From Bombyx mori (Eukaryota; Arthropoda; Insecta; Lepidoptera; Bombycidae), in assembly GCF_030269925.1 (NCBI RefSeq), contig NC_085114.1, positions 10,124,001-10,188,000 of the forward strand: DNA of 64,000 nt, given 5' to 3'. Below the pieces are notes generated by a model. That model was given only the letters and a program-made list of their open reading frames with translations, was not told where the DNA came from and did not search any database. Below are positions 1 through 12,200 of this stretch, piece after piece. Every line of letters begins with the position of its first letter. Position 1 is the stretch's first letter. A program made the position numbers and the translations under genes.

Positions 1-256
1 AGTGGTCACGAGCTCTGTATTGGCATTCCTCTTAATTATTTCCGAGCCAAGTACGTTTAAGTCTCCGTAATTACAGTGAGATTCAACGAAATATGTAGAA
101 TGGTATAAGCTATGCGTAAATTGGTCTCAACAATCGCTAAAAGTTATTAACGTCTGATAAATGGGTACTCATCATCGTTTAGAGTTCTGTAGGTAAATGG
201 CGAAATATAAAACCATTTTTATTATTTTAATGTATTTCATTTTTTATTAACTTTTT
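1..256. other. AT-rich non-coding DNA
   Basis: No gene or recognised repeat is seen before the first Bm1 copy. Confidence 0.5.
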
Positions 257-690
257 GAAGTCGTCGTGGCCTAAAGGATAAGACGTCCGGTGTATTTGTA
301 TCTAGCGATGCAACGGTGTTTAAATCCCGCAGGCGGGTACAAATTTTTGTAATGAAATACGTACTCAACAAATGTTCACGATTGACTTCCACGGTGAAGG
401 AATAACATTGTGTAATAAAAATCAAATTCGCTAAATTATAATTTGCGCAATTACTCGTGGTAGGACGTCTTGTGAGTCCACACGGGTAGGTATCCTGCCT
501 ATTTCTGCCGTGAAGCAGTAATGCGTTTCGGCTTGAAGTGTGGGGCAGTCGTTGTAACTATACTGAGACCTTAGAACTTACATCTCAAGGTGGGTGGCGC
601 ATTTACGTTGTAAATGTCTATGGCTCCAGTAACCATTTAACATCAGGTGGGCTGTGAGCTCATCCACCCATCTAAGCAATAAATAAAAAC
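257..690 (+). mobile_element. Full-length Bm1 SINE
   Basis: This is the only copy in the window that carries the complete Bm1 layout of about 435 bp. The 5' part is tRNA-like: an A-box-like TGGCCTAAAGGA lies at 267-278 and a B-box-like GGTGTTTAAATCCCG at 315-329, the two parts of an internal RNA polymerase III promoter. The body follows (GGTAGGACGTCTTGTGAG, the GTGAAGCAGTAATGCG block, the TCTCAAGGTGGGTGGCGC block) and it ends in CTAAGCAATAAATAAAAA. Bm1 is a known silkworm SINE moved by LINE enzymes and encodes no protein. It differs from the other copies at scattered sites and has a shortened segment near 493, so it is not a fresh insertion. I saw no clear target-site duplication. Confidence 0.9.
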
Positions 691-1486
691 TAAATTAATT
701 ATTTTAAATAAGAGTAACAGTACAACTGGTACATACATAGTTGACCAAACTGGATATTACAATGTGCACAAAAAAAACCTTACATACTTGTGCGTATATT
801 TTATTCAGGGACTATGGTCATCATTTAGATGAAACGTGTTTTTCGAGCCACTATATAATTGTGTATTGAAATTAACAAAAAAATCAGAACGAACACTTCA
901 AGAGGCTAAAATTATTGATTAATTGAACAGCAAAAAAAAACAGCTGCACATTGCGTGAGGTATCATGTCGTGTTGATGTGAGCAATTCTTAATGAATTTT
1001 TAGTTAATGTTAAGAATCATTTCGAATTTAAAAAATTCCTTACGATTACAGAACCCTTCTTTACCCGTAATTCGACAGTTAATTTCTCAGTTTTATTTCA
1101 TATTCCTTCAAGGCACGTCTGCAGAATTCCATTCAAAAAGTGCTTGAGCGAACAGTGATCAAAAGTATATAATATTTTCTCCTCAAATGAGCTCAGTTCC
1201 CAGGCCATTGTCGACAGCCCGCCTTTTAAGGAGAAAACATACAGGACGATCAAAAACCGGAATATTTAAGTTTAATCTTTGCATTTTTCGACAAAAGATT
1301 CTCAATTGCGAGAAAAGCTGGTTTAGATAAATCTCTCACATAACGTAATTGTTAAAGAGAAAATGTAAGTTCTATTTTTATGAAATCATATCCCGGTATA
1401 AGAATTTAATTAGCTGCGTAATATATCTAAAATCACGATGTTTATAACACATATTTCTGCTTACAGTACGAGTATTTTATTAATTA
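691..1486. other. AT-rich non-coding DNA
   Basis: No gene or repeat family was recognised here; open frames are short and lack motifs. Confidence 0.5.
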
Positions 1487-1783
1487 CTAGCTGAACCGGC
1501 AGACTTCGTAGTGCCTCAATCGATAAATAAAAGACCTAAACTTTTGTATAAAATAAACTTAAAACAAACAAAAGGAATCCGTCCGACGGGGAACACTTGG
1601 TTTGTCCAGGAAAAACAAAATTGTTGTTTATATTTGATTCCGAGCATTTTTATATTTTATCTACCTTTTAAACCTTCTCTGTACTTCCACAAATAATTCA
1701 AGATCAAAATTAGCCAAATCGGCTCAGCCGCTCTCAAGTTTTAGCGAGACTAACGAACAGCAATTCATTTTTATATATAGAGA
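1487..1783 (-). mobile_element. Helitron-like repeat, family B (Lep1-type), copy 1
   Basis: Read on the minus strand the repeat begins with TC after an A and ends in CTAG before a T, which is the Helitron end signature and the A/T insertion site. The plus strand starts CTAGCTGAACCGGCAGACTT and ends TATATATAGAGA. The same roughly 295-bp unit recurs at 24.5, 46.9 and 53.7 kb. There is no coding capacity, so it would need a helicase supplied elsewhere. The link to published Lep1 Helitrons is inferred from the ends and lepidopteran context; a SINE-type origin is the alternative. Confidence 0.6.
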
Positions 1784-3189
1784 TATTATATATAGATGTG
1801 TTTTAATTTAATTATAATAAAATCATTAAAGCAAGCGAACCACGCGCTCTTCTTGTATTAAATAATATATATTTTTTGTAAAAATTTGAAGATAATCCAC
1901 ATTTAAATATAATTTGAATGGTAGAATTGTATCACCCCGTGTTGTTGAGGCGATTCCTAAGGGGCGCACATTCCCTCTAATTGGACGTCTGTGCAGCTTC
2001 GCCCTTTATGGCGTTGGACCAGAGACCGACACTGTCCACTTTCGCTAGTTACACACAGCGGGTTTCCTTGCGAAATAACATTTTAATGATCTGTTTTACC
2101 ATATATGAAACCGAAACATCCCGACTTTGAATAATATAGAAGTTTTGAATTATTTATATATTTTTTTTGGAACGAAGTTCCTTATGGGACGATGCGGAGG
2201 GGTACCCTGACCGGGAAAAAACGTCCGTAACGTAAGATTTTTATTATTTATGTATAGTCTTAGTATGATGGCTATACAGTGTCTAATATATAGTCTACGT
2301 GATGACAATTATTATTATTATTCATATAAATAGCTGTTTCTTTAAATAGCTGTTCGTTCCTATCCGGTGTCCCACGACACCACACATCTTTTTTTAATCT
2401 TATATCAAGTTTCTGGGCCTGAATGTTAACATGATCGGTTTTTTTTTTTAATAAGATAAAATTGGACCAAATACTCTTTGTGTAATTCGATAGTGCTCTC
2501 AATAACATATTTATGTTAAGCTCCTACTTAACATATTCATTCCCGAAAAAGCAATCTTGATTAACAGTAATAAAATTGAAGCTTAATTTTTTTTTTACTC
2601 TTATTTTAAAATTATAATTGGTCACATACTTTTAGTTTTACCTTAAAATTTCACGAGATACTTACCGATACTGGTCTTGGAAATACCCAGCGTTTATAGA
2701 GTTTTTTCTTATTTATTCTATAAATATTTTATCATGTAACGACATTGATTGAAGATCGTGACCTTCTTTACTTGGAAAAACGTTAGTCACTGTGGTATTC
2801 TATGATATCTGCCAATAATTATACGAACAATTTGACATTCGATTTTTTAAGATAAGGTGTATTTTGACGCAAAATCGTACATTACTGGTAATACCATATC
2901 ATAGCGGGTAGATAACGGTATACGAAAAGTATTACTCAAAAAAAACAAAAAAAAGAGTACAATAAGTGTAGATTAATTGGTAAGAAAAATTCATGAAGTC
3001 AAATGTGGAAAAGCAACAAGATGATACATTTACATTTTCAATGCAAAAGTTCAAAACGGGTCAATTGGCCCGTTATGGTATGTTTAGTGTTAACGAGACG
3101 AAATAGAAAGAAGTGTTTTGAAGAAGCATCAAAAAAGTCATTTCACACTATAATTTTTTTTAATGAATGAGTTTTTTCTTTATTATTCA
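1784..3189. other. Non-coding stretch without recognised gene
   Basis: Mostly AT-rich. A less AT-rich patch at about 1935-2080 and a small inverted repeat GGAACGAAGTTCC at about 2169-2181 followed by a GC-rich tract to 2230 may be the remains of older repeats, but I cannot assign them. Confidence 0.45.
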
Positions 3190-3628
3190 ATAGCGGCCCG
3201 CTCCGGCTCCGCTCGGGTCTTTAACAAAAATTTCAAGGATATTTGACGCCGTTTTATTTTTTTAAATAAAAGAACACTTATTGCGACATAGCTATAATAG
3301 TTAGACATATGCTGTCGCGACACTTTTCGTAAATAATAATGTGTTCTACAAAGTCGTAGTACATTATTTTACTCTATCATCAATAGTTTTCGCAGGGCAC
3401 GCGCTGTAAAGAATAGAAGTATTTTAGGTAATTTTTTTACACCTTGGGTTACATTATTGGGGTTTTAGTAAAGATTCCAATTTTTTTTTTTTCAAAAAAA
3501 GTTATAGCCTATGTCACTTGGGAATAGTGTAGCTTCCAAACAGTTAAAGAATTTTTCAAATCGGTTCAGTAGTTTCGGAGCCTATTCAATACAAAAAAAC
3601 AAACAAATCTTTCCTCTTTATAATATTA
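3190..3628 (-). mobile_element. Helitron-like repeat, family C, long form, interrupted at its 5' end
   Basis: The minus-strand 3' end lies at the left, where CTAG has decayed to ATAG, followed by GCGGCCCGCTCCGGCTCCGC. The right part carries TTTTTCAAATCGGTTCAGTAG, a CAAACAAA run and CCTCTTTATAATATTA. The usual last bases (GTATAGA) are missing because another family C unit starts there at 3629. The same long form occurs at 18.3 kb. Before the terminal CTAG on the minus strand a 5-bp stem (AGCGG/CCGCT) can form. Confidence 0.6.
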
Positions 3629-3840
3629 CTAGCGACCCGCCCTCGCTTCGCTTCGGAAACATTAAAACACAAATGAAACCAAAAAAAAAAAAAAATTTTT
3701 TTTTTAAAAATTAGCCTATGTTCATCAGGGACAATGTCGGCTTCTAATGGAAAAAGAATTTTTCAAATCGGTCCAGTAGTTTCGGAGCCTATTCGAAACA
3801 AACAAACAAATCTTTCCTCTTTATAATATTATAGTATAGA
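3629..3840 (-). mobile_element. Helitron-like repeat, family C, short form
   Basis: This short unit has perfect ends: CTAG at 3629-3632 and, at the right, TAGTATAGA followed by T. On the minus strand it therefore runs from TC to CTAG. Near the CTAG end a stem AGCGA/TCGCT closes around GGGCGGG. It abuts the long unit at 3190-3628, which suggests insertion into the end of that older copy or tandem capture. It is closely similar to the unit at 21,207-21,423. It codes for nothing. Confidence 0.65.
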
Positions 3841-4867
3841 TTATTATTAAGTATAATTTACATACATATACGAGAAATATTTTTGAAGAAATATTTTAGA
3901 ACGGAAAACACAACAACTGATCCACTTCACACTATTGATCAACTTATATTTTATATTCGTAACAATAAGATGAATAAATAAATGTTTTCGTTGTAATTTC
4001 ATTATAGATTTTTAGTAACATAATTATTTTGAAAGAGGAATCTGTTTAGATAATAAGAAAATACTGTTCTCTGAGTACACAAATAGTAGTTCAAGGTTGA
4101 TAAGAAGTCAATGACTTGTGCGAGTTGTACTGTTTTGTAGTCGTTGTTCATGTGTTAACAATGGTTTTTTATTAACCACCAATAAGTTCCAACACAACAG
4201 TACATTGTTTCAGCCGTGTTATAAATGAAAGGTTAGTAAACTGAATATCTTCACTTTTGCGTAGTTTATGTAAATCATATTATATTTCATATTATTATAT
4301 ACGTACATAAAAATCTATACATAATATATTTTTAATAAATTAACCAAAAAAAAAAAATTTAATACACCAGCAGCAAAGTCAGGAAGAAGCTCAGGAAACG
4401 ATATTATCGGAAGTTTTTCAATGAAAATTTCAAAATCAAGAACTTGGGTGTTGTACTTGAAATGTTAGGTTTTTCGTGTTTGGTTAGCATAATATAGTTC
4501 TAAAAGCTATTTACAGGATCATACCTCAAATCGTACAAGGGCTCTACACATAGAGTCGACTCATTTTACACCTAGTTAGGCGCGCTTCTCTCCAGAGCCT
4601 TCGTACAGTGCAAAAAAGTGTGCAGTCAGCTAACAAAAAATTGTTATTGAAATTGAATTATGAATTAATTTGATTAGTTGTGATTTTAAATGAAAGAAAC
4701 CGCTTAAATAATTCGCGTCAAAGTTTATTGTTCCGATCGATATCTAAGCTCAAGTTTTTTATTAAGTTGAGCATAAATTGAACAAAATTACGTTCAATGG
4801 TGCAACGCAGCAATGTTTTAATTCTCGCATCCCAGAACCACAAATTTTTCAGAACTACATATCGGTA
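3841..4867. other. AT-rich non-coding DNA
   Basis: No recognised gene or repeat; open frames of 60-90 codons here overlap each other on both strands and look random. Confidence 0.5.
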
Positions 4868-4982
4868 GCGGTAGGCAGCGGCTTGGCTCTGCCCCTGGCA
4901 TTGCTGAAGTCCACGGGCGACGGTAACCATTCACCATCAACTGGGCCGTATGCTCGTCTGCCTACAAGGGCAATAAAAAAAA
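4868..4982 (+). repeat. Short retroposon sharing the Bm1-type 3' tail
   Basis: The unit runs from GGTAGGCAGCGGCTTGGCTC to an A-rich end after GGGCAATAAA. Its last half (GGTAACCATTCACCATC, then TGGGCCGTATGCTCGTC) resembles the end of Bm1 (GGTAACCACTTAACACC, GTGAGCTCGTC, CAATAAAA). A deleted copy lies at 15,768-15,842 and a possible remnant at 27,080-27,130. It is a silkworm interspersed repeat, either a small SINE or the 3' tail of a LINE. Confidence 0.65.
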
Positions 4983-6042
4983 TCTTTAAAGAAAAATTTT
5001 TCGTATTCAGCTTTTCAGAATTTGATTTCTGCTTCATTTAAACTAGACTGTGGCTATGTCCTTTGTATTGCTCCCTTGTTATGGTAAATACTTGCCCTCG
5101 AGCCACTGACTGCTTCACAATTCACATGTGTTCAATTGCGGCTCCGGATTCGTAGCTTTGTATAGGATTATTATCGTTCCTCATTAAATTGCGGGCTTGT
5201 TTCAAACACTGCTCTATAACTCCAACCTGTAATTATTAGTTAAATATAAATAATTTCCAATCTTAAGTCATTACTTATAGCAGTGTACGTGTTCACCTAA
5301 AATTACTTTCATTTAATGTTGGTCTGCATTTGAAAAAATATGACAAATGTCAATATTTACCTTGATTCCTCTGGGTTTTAATATCAGACACTTTGGTTTC
5401 TAGCTATTTTAAGCTGTCTCGTAATGCTCTAAGCAATTATTTGAGATGATCCTCTTTTACTATGACACTATTACTTTGCAGAGAAAAGATTTAAGAACTT
5501 ACTTCTATAGCCTTTCCTAGCTACGGAACAAAAGAGCTTAATCAGTGTTCATGGATGGCGAGACTCCGTGAATCGATTCAGGCATATCAATCTTAACCGC
5601 AAAACAATCACATGTTCCGGATTATGTTTTTTTAATTAAACGATATTGAGACTTCAATTTCACATCATAGCATTTCATGACGTTGGCACTACTGATGCGG
5701 TCTTGGGTCCATCCATGGTGACGTAAAGACGGACGACATGTCACAAGTTGGATTTTTAACCGGAGTTCTATATTAAAATCATTGGACTTGGGTTTGGGTG
5801 TGCTTTTTCTTGTGTTGAATGTGTATGTTTCCGGCATATAAAAGACAAGGTAATTCTAGCCTGAGACCGATGAATGTAGAATGTATCGTGTAAAAATGTA
5901 AGAAAAGTTTAAATTTAGAAAGCAATTTCGGACGGGACGTAACTCGATTGTTGATGTGACCAACAGTCGCTACATTGTTGTAAGGATCGTATTTTTTGAG
6001 ATTTCAATTACCCGATTACTTTTAAACGTTACTTTAAAACTT
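4983..6042. other. Non-coding stretch without recognised gene
   Basis: A 71-codon minus-strand frame near 5622-5837 has no recognisable domain. Nothing else stands out. Confidence 0.45.
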
Positions 6043-6290
6043 TTACTGGTGGTAGGACCTCTTGTGAGTCCGCACGGGTAGGTACCACCACCCCGCTTAT
6101 TTCTGCCCTGAAGCAGTAATGCGTTTCGGTTTGAAGAGTGGGGCAGCCGTTGTAACTTTACTGACACCTTAGAACTTATATCTCAAGGTGGGTGGCGCAT
6201 TTACATTGTAGATGTCTATGGGCTCCAGTAACCACCTAACACCAGGTGGGCTGTGAGCTTGTCCAACCATCAAAGCAATAAAAATAAAAC
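6043..6290 (+). mobile_element. Bm1 SINE, 5'-truncated
   Basis: It starts at ACTGGTGGTAGGACCTCTTG, lacks the tRNA-like head, and keeps the rest of the body through AGCAATAAAAATAAAAC. The match to the other half-length copies is close. A short TAAAAC is found on both sides but is too AT-rich to be a convincing target duplication. Confidence 0.85.
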
Positions 6291-6454
6291 AGAAAAATTG
6301 CTGTTCTTATTATGTGATTGCATTGTTAACTTCTTTATTTCCATAAATTCAATTTACCACTACTGAAGATACTATTCATAATATGAATAAGTATTAAATT
6401 ACTAGTAGACAGACTGGCTAAAAAGGCGGTTACCGTCCCTAATGAATCGCAAGA

Positions 6455-6535
6455 TTTGATGTCTATAGTCTCCGGTAACAACTGAACACCAAGTGGACCG
6501 TGAGTTCGTCCGCCCACCTAGTATAATAAAAAGAT
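6455..6535 (+). mobile_element. Bm1 3' remnant
   Basis: TGATGTCTATAGTCTCCGGT, GAACACCAAGTGGACCGTG and CGTCCGCCCACCTAG follow the order of the Bm1 tail but are diverged. An old fragment. Confidence 0.6.
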
Positions 6536-9140
6536 ATGAAATTCAAACCTTAATTGTATTGTTTAACTATTAAACTAAACCCGATAGTGGAAGAATTACT
6601 TAGAAAATTGGTGCATGATTTAAATTCTAAATTCTGCAATTGTTGAATCACTCGATAAAAATACACAGATCGTCATACCTAACAGACTGCAGGTGATTCA
6701 GAATTTCATTTAAATTTATAATTTATAATATCATTTTCAACATTATTACCCTTTTTAGTAATGTCGTTCTTAACAATAAAACGAAACTCAACGTATTCCG
6801 TTCAAGTTGTTAACAGCCCATTAAAATAAATGAAACGCCTTTTACGAACAATAATAAAACAAGGAAAACTCGTGGTTAGACCGTCGCGGTAAAGGTCAGA
6901 TCAGTTTATCCGCTGTCCCGGTAACTATGATAAGTTGGACCTTAAAAGGTCAGTCGATAGATAGATGAAGTACCAGTTCAATTAAGCATAATGATTGTCG
7001 TTTAACGCGATGGCGGAGAGAGCCACCTGTCAAAATATCCTACGAATGTTTAGTAGTGTCTACGTCCACGCATCAAAAGTTGTAGAGGTAAAATAAGATA
7101 TCGCTTTATTAAAGCATTCTCTTTAAGCTGTCGCAAACTGATTTTACGGCTTACGTTTTCTACAAATCGATTCTACGATATATGTAAAAACTTTTACCGG
7201 CTGCTTATACTGCCATAGTAAGAGACGAATACAAACTTAGTTAATCGTGATCATCAAAACTTTAAAGAACTTTCCAGATATTTGAAAATCGGAGAAAAAA
7301 AACTCAGACATACATGCAAAATTCACTTAGTATTTTACTTTAAAAGCTCGTAACTAAAAACCCTTTATTTTCCCCAGTTCAAAGTTGATTTGTGTTCATT
7401 TCTAACGAAACTAAATTATTTACTTTGTATCAGCTTAAATTTAACAACACGTCATCGTGTTCTCATGGATCATTACTTAAAGGAAGTTTAAACACATAAA
7501 TGACACACTAATGAATCACTATGCTTATTATACATCTAAATATATGTGTTTAGTTAAATTTAGATTTCTCAATCTTTTATTATTTTTCTGTGTCAGTCGC
7601 ATCGTGAAGGACCCCGTATCACGAACGTGGCAGATGAATAAATATCGTTTGAATCCTCATTTCCTGTATAAACAGACGGTACTTATCCGTGTGGTGCGGT
7701 GGCGTCACCGTCTAGATGGGCAAACACTTGTATCAAATATTATAGTAAAATATCGTTCTTATCTACTTCACGCCTATGTGATTCAGACGCGAGTCGTATA
7801 TTTTTTTTCGATGTGTATATTCAGTTTAGATTTACTAAGCAATTTATTTCACGGTAAACTCTTATTAAAGAGCAGTTCTCTCAGTGCTTAATGTTTTATT
7901 GTATTCCGAGGTTGGTGTTAGATCTATTAAAGTTCGAAGATCTATTAAAAGTGCATCGAAATGACAAACTTAAAATATATCGAGTCTTCAACTTTAATCA
8001 CTGAAATATAAATTGAACAAAGACTTAAATAACTTACTTGACTTAACTGAGTTAAATAAACTTACGTTTGAATCCCAATCGTAAAAGAAAGTTACCGATC
8101 TAACTGGCGCCTTATCTAGACGCCATTTGCCAAGTCTAAAACGCTGATACGGTAGAACTAGTTACAACATTAAATCACAATTAGTCTAGCTTTAGATGGA
8201 TTCAGAAGCTTGCAAGCAGGTTGATGAGCTTACATAAATATATTTTAAGAGTTGCTATTTGCTATTTACATTGGCATTACCTTTACTTTACTAATGTATA
8301 GAAGATTAAGTTATGGGTGACGAGATCAAATTGCAAAATGTCTTTAACAAAAACACTGATTTCTAAAGTGGTTCGAAAACTACATGTGTGTGGCTTACTA
8401 ATTAGTAGACCGAAGTGATCTATTTGATACAAATTATTAACCAAATATCTTTAACGAAAATTATATTTCGGATTTGACTTTTTACAAATCGAAAAGCTCT
8501 GATTGTACCAGAGATTGAAAAAAGGATTTGAAATTTTAATACTGATGTTTACGAGTATAAAAATATCTCAATTTAACTCAGCTATCTATATAAGATAGCG
8601 AACCAGTGCAATTTAGTTAAATTAGAGAATCCGTATGAGTGTTTTAAAGACTAAATAAATATGCAATAAAAAATATTTACTTCGAATTCAAAGTAAATTG
8701 CCGTTTAAATAGATATTATTAACTTAGGAAACGACAACTGTATCTCACTGTTGTTCTTATCAAGCTTGACGCAAATGTTCTAAATTTTTATATATCAATG
8801 CTCTCAATGTATAATACACGTAAACTGATTATCGCAATTATAGTTTTGTAATTATTTTGGGGTAGTACATAAACAACAAGTAGTATGTGTACGATAAATT
8901 GTATCCACTATTGCTAAAGACATTCGGAAATCCTAACAAAATATATTATAAATTCTTGTTTATGTATGTACATATATATTGCATTGAACAACATATATGA
9001 CAAAAGATATAAATTGACTGGGACTACGCACTGTTCTAGATTTAACTCAATTTAAATTTACAGTAAAACTTTTAACGTTTTTTGATTTAAAATTTATTAT
9101 GTAGGTCTATTGCGAAAACTCGTAATGGAGATGAACGATG
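6536..9140. other. Long AT-rich non-coding stretch
   Basis: About 2.6 kb with no recognisable gene. The longest frame (7511-7891, plus, 126 codons) is rich in hydrophobic residues as expected from AT-rich DNA and shows no domain or signal. No repeats of the families found elsewhere in the window were seen. Confidence 0.5.
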
Positions 9141-9314
9141 TGATCTTCTCAGTGGGTCGCGTTTCCGATCCGGTGGTAGATTCCGCGAAGCATGGCTCTT
9201 GCTAGGGTTCGAGCTAGCAACCTCGTCAGATTTGAGCCCCGCTAGCTCGCCTACTAGTTAAGCTTATGCTGAAATAGCCTCTCAAGGTTCTCAGCTTAGG
9301 TAGGATAAAAAAAA
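9141..9314 (+). mobile_element. LINE-like 3' tail fragment, family E, copy 1
   Basis: It runs from GATCTTCTCAGTGGGTCGCG through CCGATCCGGTGGTAGATTC and CTCAGCTTAGGTAGGAT into a short A run. The same sequence in reverse occurs within 50,845-51,180, also ending in an A tract. An A tail plus 5' truncation points to spread by retrotransposition. No reading frame is preserved. The parent element is not identifiable from here. Confidence 0.55.
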
Positions 9315-9835
9315 TGTTTAACCCTGAAACTAAATTAACAAATTATACCTAAAAAAAAAAGACTCGAAGCCAAACTCAAAGCGTACTTAAGTCTGAACGC
9401 AGAACGAGAAATAAATAAAAAAAAACAACATTGTAAAGTGCTACTAACGGGCCAATGTCTTTCATTATACAAATTAATGCTTCAAGCCATCAATCGTTCG
9501 AGCACATCTCTAATATAATCAGAAGCAGTTATAAAATATCTGTGCTCAGCTTGTTTTTCAGACCTATTGACTACCTCCGTGGACCGAGCCCGTTATTCGG
9601 CCTGCAACAGAAACTAGCTGTCCACTTTTTACCACATTTGTACTATGTTATGTGTTTTACGTAACTGTGCTTCTAATAGCTCTAAGTTTTTCCTGTGCAC
9701 CGGAGTCGCTCATCTATAATTGATCACGTAACTATTGCTTCGAGAAATGAAGTTCGCGCGACTGGTTGTACCGTAAATGTTGAGATACTTTTCTTCTGAC
9801 CATTTAACATGGCCTACTTATCGATTTAATTCAAA
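9315..9835. other. Non-coding stretch without recognised gene
   Basis: A 69-codon frame at 9455-9664 shows no domain. Confidence 0.45.
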
Positions 9836-10253
9836 AGAGAGGTCCCGCAGTAGTCGAATTTCGACTATAATAATTAATTTGAATTGTCAGTTTGTACACC
9901 ATTATGATTGTATTTTATACTTCTATAATCACAAATTTCGCCAAGACTACACAATAAAAAAATATTAATAAAGACAAACAATATTTAATCTATTCTCAAT
10001 TTGACCACAGACGTCAAGAACAAAAGTTTGACAATAAATAGTATGCATACGTGTGTGCGTCAAATACTTGTATGTAGTGTGTGTAATGTTTTCTTTATTG
10101 ATTTAATGTATCTTTTATGCAGTATTTAAAAAAATATTAGCATTGTGCACTCCTTCTCTATATTCTCTATAAGTGTGAAAAATTTCATGCTCCTCGGTCC
10201 GCGCGATTTTCGTAAAAAGGGATACAAAGTTTTTGCTTCACGTATTAATATAT
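9836..10253 (-). mobile_element. Non-autonomous Helitron, family A, copy 1
   Basis: The 3' end is at the left: GGTCCCGCAG, then a hairpin TAGTCGAATTTCGACTA at 9851-9867. The terminal CTAG itself has mutated. The unit reads through AATCACAAATTTCGCCAAG, CTCAATTTGACCACAGACGT and CGTAAAAAGGGATACAAAG to CGTATTAATATA. Six copies are in the window. No helicase or Rep gene is inside, so it is a passenger of an autonomous Helitron. Confidence 0.7.
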
Positions 10254-10869
10254 TTCAAATATTGTAAGGTTAGTGAAGCGAAATTGGTTATAGTTTTTAA
10301 AAAGTTATGTTTCATTCCACAATGTTTCAGTCTTATTTAAATATTTTGATCATCGTTAATCTATCCACAAACCCGAATTTATACTTAATTGCGTTTATTA
10401 AAAAATATGCATGATCTTTGTCAAAAGTATGTATACTTGCAGACTAAATGTTTGGCAATAAAATGAAATTCTCTGTTAGTAATTTCACAGGAGCCCAACT
10501 GATTGAACTTATTTTTTACTTATATTAAAACCAGTATACCTTCAACTTTAGTTATGGCGAGCTTGTAAATAAATCATTCGGCGCTTCAAGGCTTAGGGTA
10601 TAGCAGTTATATTATTATGCATTACGTTGCCTCATTATTCATAATGATGCGCATATGATGTCATTTCACGAGCGAAGACTTAATGGAACAAATAAAATTA
10701 CTAAGGAAATTGCGGCGAAATGATAAAATTACGGTTTTATATTTTTGTTATGTTACCAACTTCCTGGGATTGGATTTGCTTCCATCTACAGGGGGTTCGA
10801 ATTTTTTGAAAACGTTTTTAAATCGACATTCATATTTTTATGGTTCATATAGTAGTCCCATATGGCTAC
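10254..10869. other. AT-rich non-coding DNA
   Basis: Nothing recognisable as a gene or repeat. Confidence 0.5.
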
Positions 10870-10990
10870 GTACCACCGCTCTGCCCATTTCTGCCGCGAA
10901 GTAGTCATAATATGTTCTACTTTCAAGGGCGGAGAAGCCTTAATTCTATACAAATGAGATTTACACCTCACATCTCAAGGTGGCATTCAC
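10870..10990 (+). mobile_element. Diverged Bm1-like remnant
   Basis: TACCACCGCTCTGCCCATTT, GCCGCGAAGTAGTCAT and CACATCTCAAGGTGGC follow the order of Bm1 with many changes. It abuts a younger inverted Bm1 copy. Confidence 0.55.
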
Positions 10991-10997
10991 GTTTTAA

Positions 10998-11272
10998 TTA
11001 TTTTTTATTGCTTTGATGGGTGGACGATCTGACAGCCCACCAGGTGTAAAGCGGTTACTGGAGCCCATAGACATCTACGACGTAAATGCGCTACCCACCT
11101 TGAGATATAAGTTCTAAGGTCTCAGTATAGTTACAACGGCTGCCCCACCTTCAAACCGAAACGCATTACTGCTTCACGGCAGAAATAGGCAGGGCGGTGG
11201 TACCCGTGCGAACTCACAAGAGGTCCTACCACCAGTAATTACGCAAATTATAATTTTGCGGGTTTGATTTTT
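10998..11272 (-). mobile_element. Bm1 SINE, 5'-truncated, with about 30 bp more than the usual half copy
   Basis: The minus strand keeps the whole body from the A-rich tail at 10,998 to the GGTGGTAGGACCTCTTG block, and then a further stretch homologous to the AATTATAATTTGCG linker seen at 438-451 in the full-length copy. The tRNA-like head is missing. A Bm1-tail-like scrap (GGTAACCACTTAACCCCAGG) follows at about 11,288-11,307. Confidence 0.85.
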
Positions 11273-11984
11273 AAAGTTAAAGTCTACGGTAACCACTTAA
11301 CCCCAGGCAAGCTTCGTTTATGTTTATAATAAAAAAGTACTATGAGTTAGTTCACAGTCAAATAAAAATAGAAAATACGAAAATAAAATGTTTTGCAATA
11401 TGATTTTACAATTTAAATAAGTGCTTATTTCTTAAAACAGATTGTACAAACTCAGTTATTTCCCGTAGAAACTGCTAATATCAGCTTAATGAACTTACTG
11501 GAACTCGTTATCGGCAAATTTAAATAGAAATCACGCTAGTAATTCTGTTATATTGATTTCTTAGGTCGCTGTCTTTGATATCGACATAGCTCTTCCTCTT
11601 TCAACTTTTATGTTCTTGTACAGTTACACCAAACATGTGACGAACACGTTTCCAATACGTTAATGAATTATTTATGAAATTATAATAATTTTTATTTCGT
11701 TTATGAAGTGTGAATTTTGAATTTTCTCGACAATAGACAATTACGACCTATTTCCGTTATTAAGGATAGTCCGCTATTTAACTATGGCAATAAATCCATT
11801 ACAATAAATACGGTAACAGATTAATTAATTTTCAAGGTTTGTCTAATTAGGAACAATCTAAAATTAGTCATAAAGTAAATTATTCAGCTGAATAAATACA
11901 AATGTATTAAAATCAATACCCATATTACTCATAATGTATATTTTCAGAATTAAAAACTTTTAGAGCAATAAGAAAATAATTTTG
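11273..11984. other. AT-rich non-coding DNA
   Basis: Apart from the short Bm1-tail-like scrap near 11,290 nothing was recognised. Confidence 0.5.
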
Positions 11985-12200
11985 TTTTTTTATTGCTTAG
12001 ATGGGTGAACGAGCTCACGGCCCACCCGATGTTAAGTGGTTACCGGATCCCATAGACATCTACAATGCTGCCACACACCCTGGGGTATGAGTTCTAGTGT
12101 CTCAGTATTTAAAGTACAATGGCTACCCCACCCTTCGAACCGAAACGCATTACTGCTTCACGGCAGGTAAATACGCAGGGTGGTGGTACCTACCCGTGGT
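11985..12200 (-). mobile_element. Bm1 SINE, 5'-truncated
   Basis: A T run marks the A tail of a minus-strand copy. TGCTTAGATGGGTGAACGAG, CGAAACGCATTACTGC and GGTGGTACCTACCCGTG place it. The 5' end lies inside the GGGTAGGTACC block, earlier than in most half copies. Confidence 0.8.

Noticed and set aside
267..329. Possible tRNA gene
   Set aside because: This is the tRNA-like head of the full-length Bm1 and lacks a proper acceptor stem.
7511..7891. 126-codon plus-strand frame
   Set aside because: No signal peptide, domain or homologous motif is visible and there is no supporting context.
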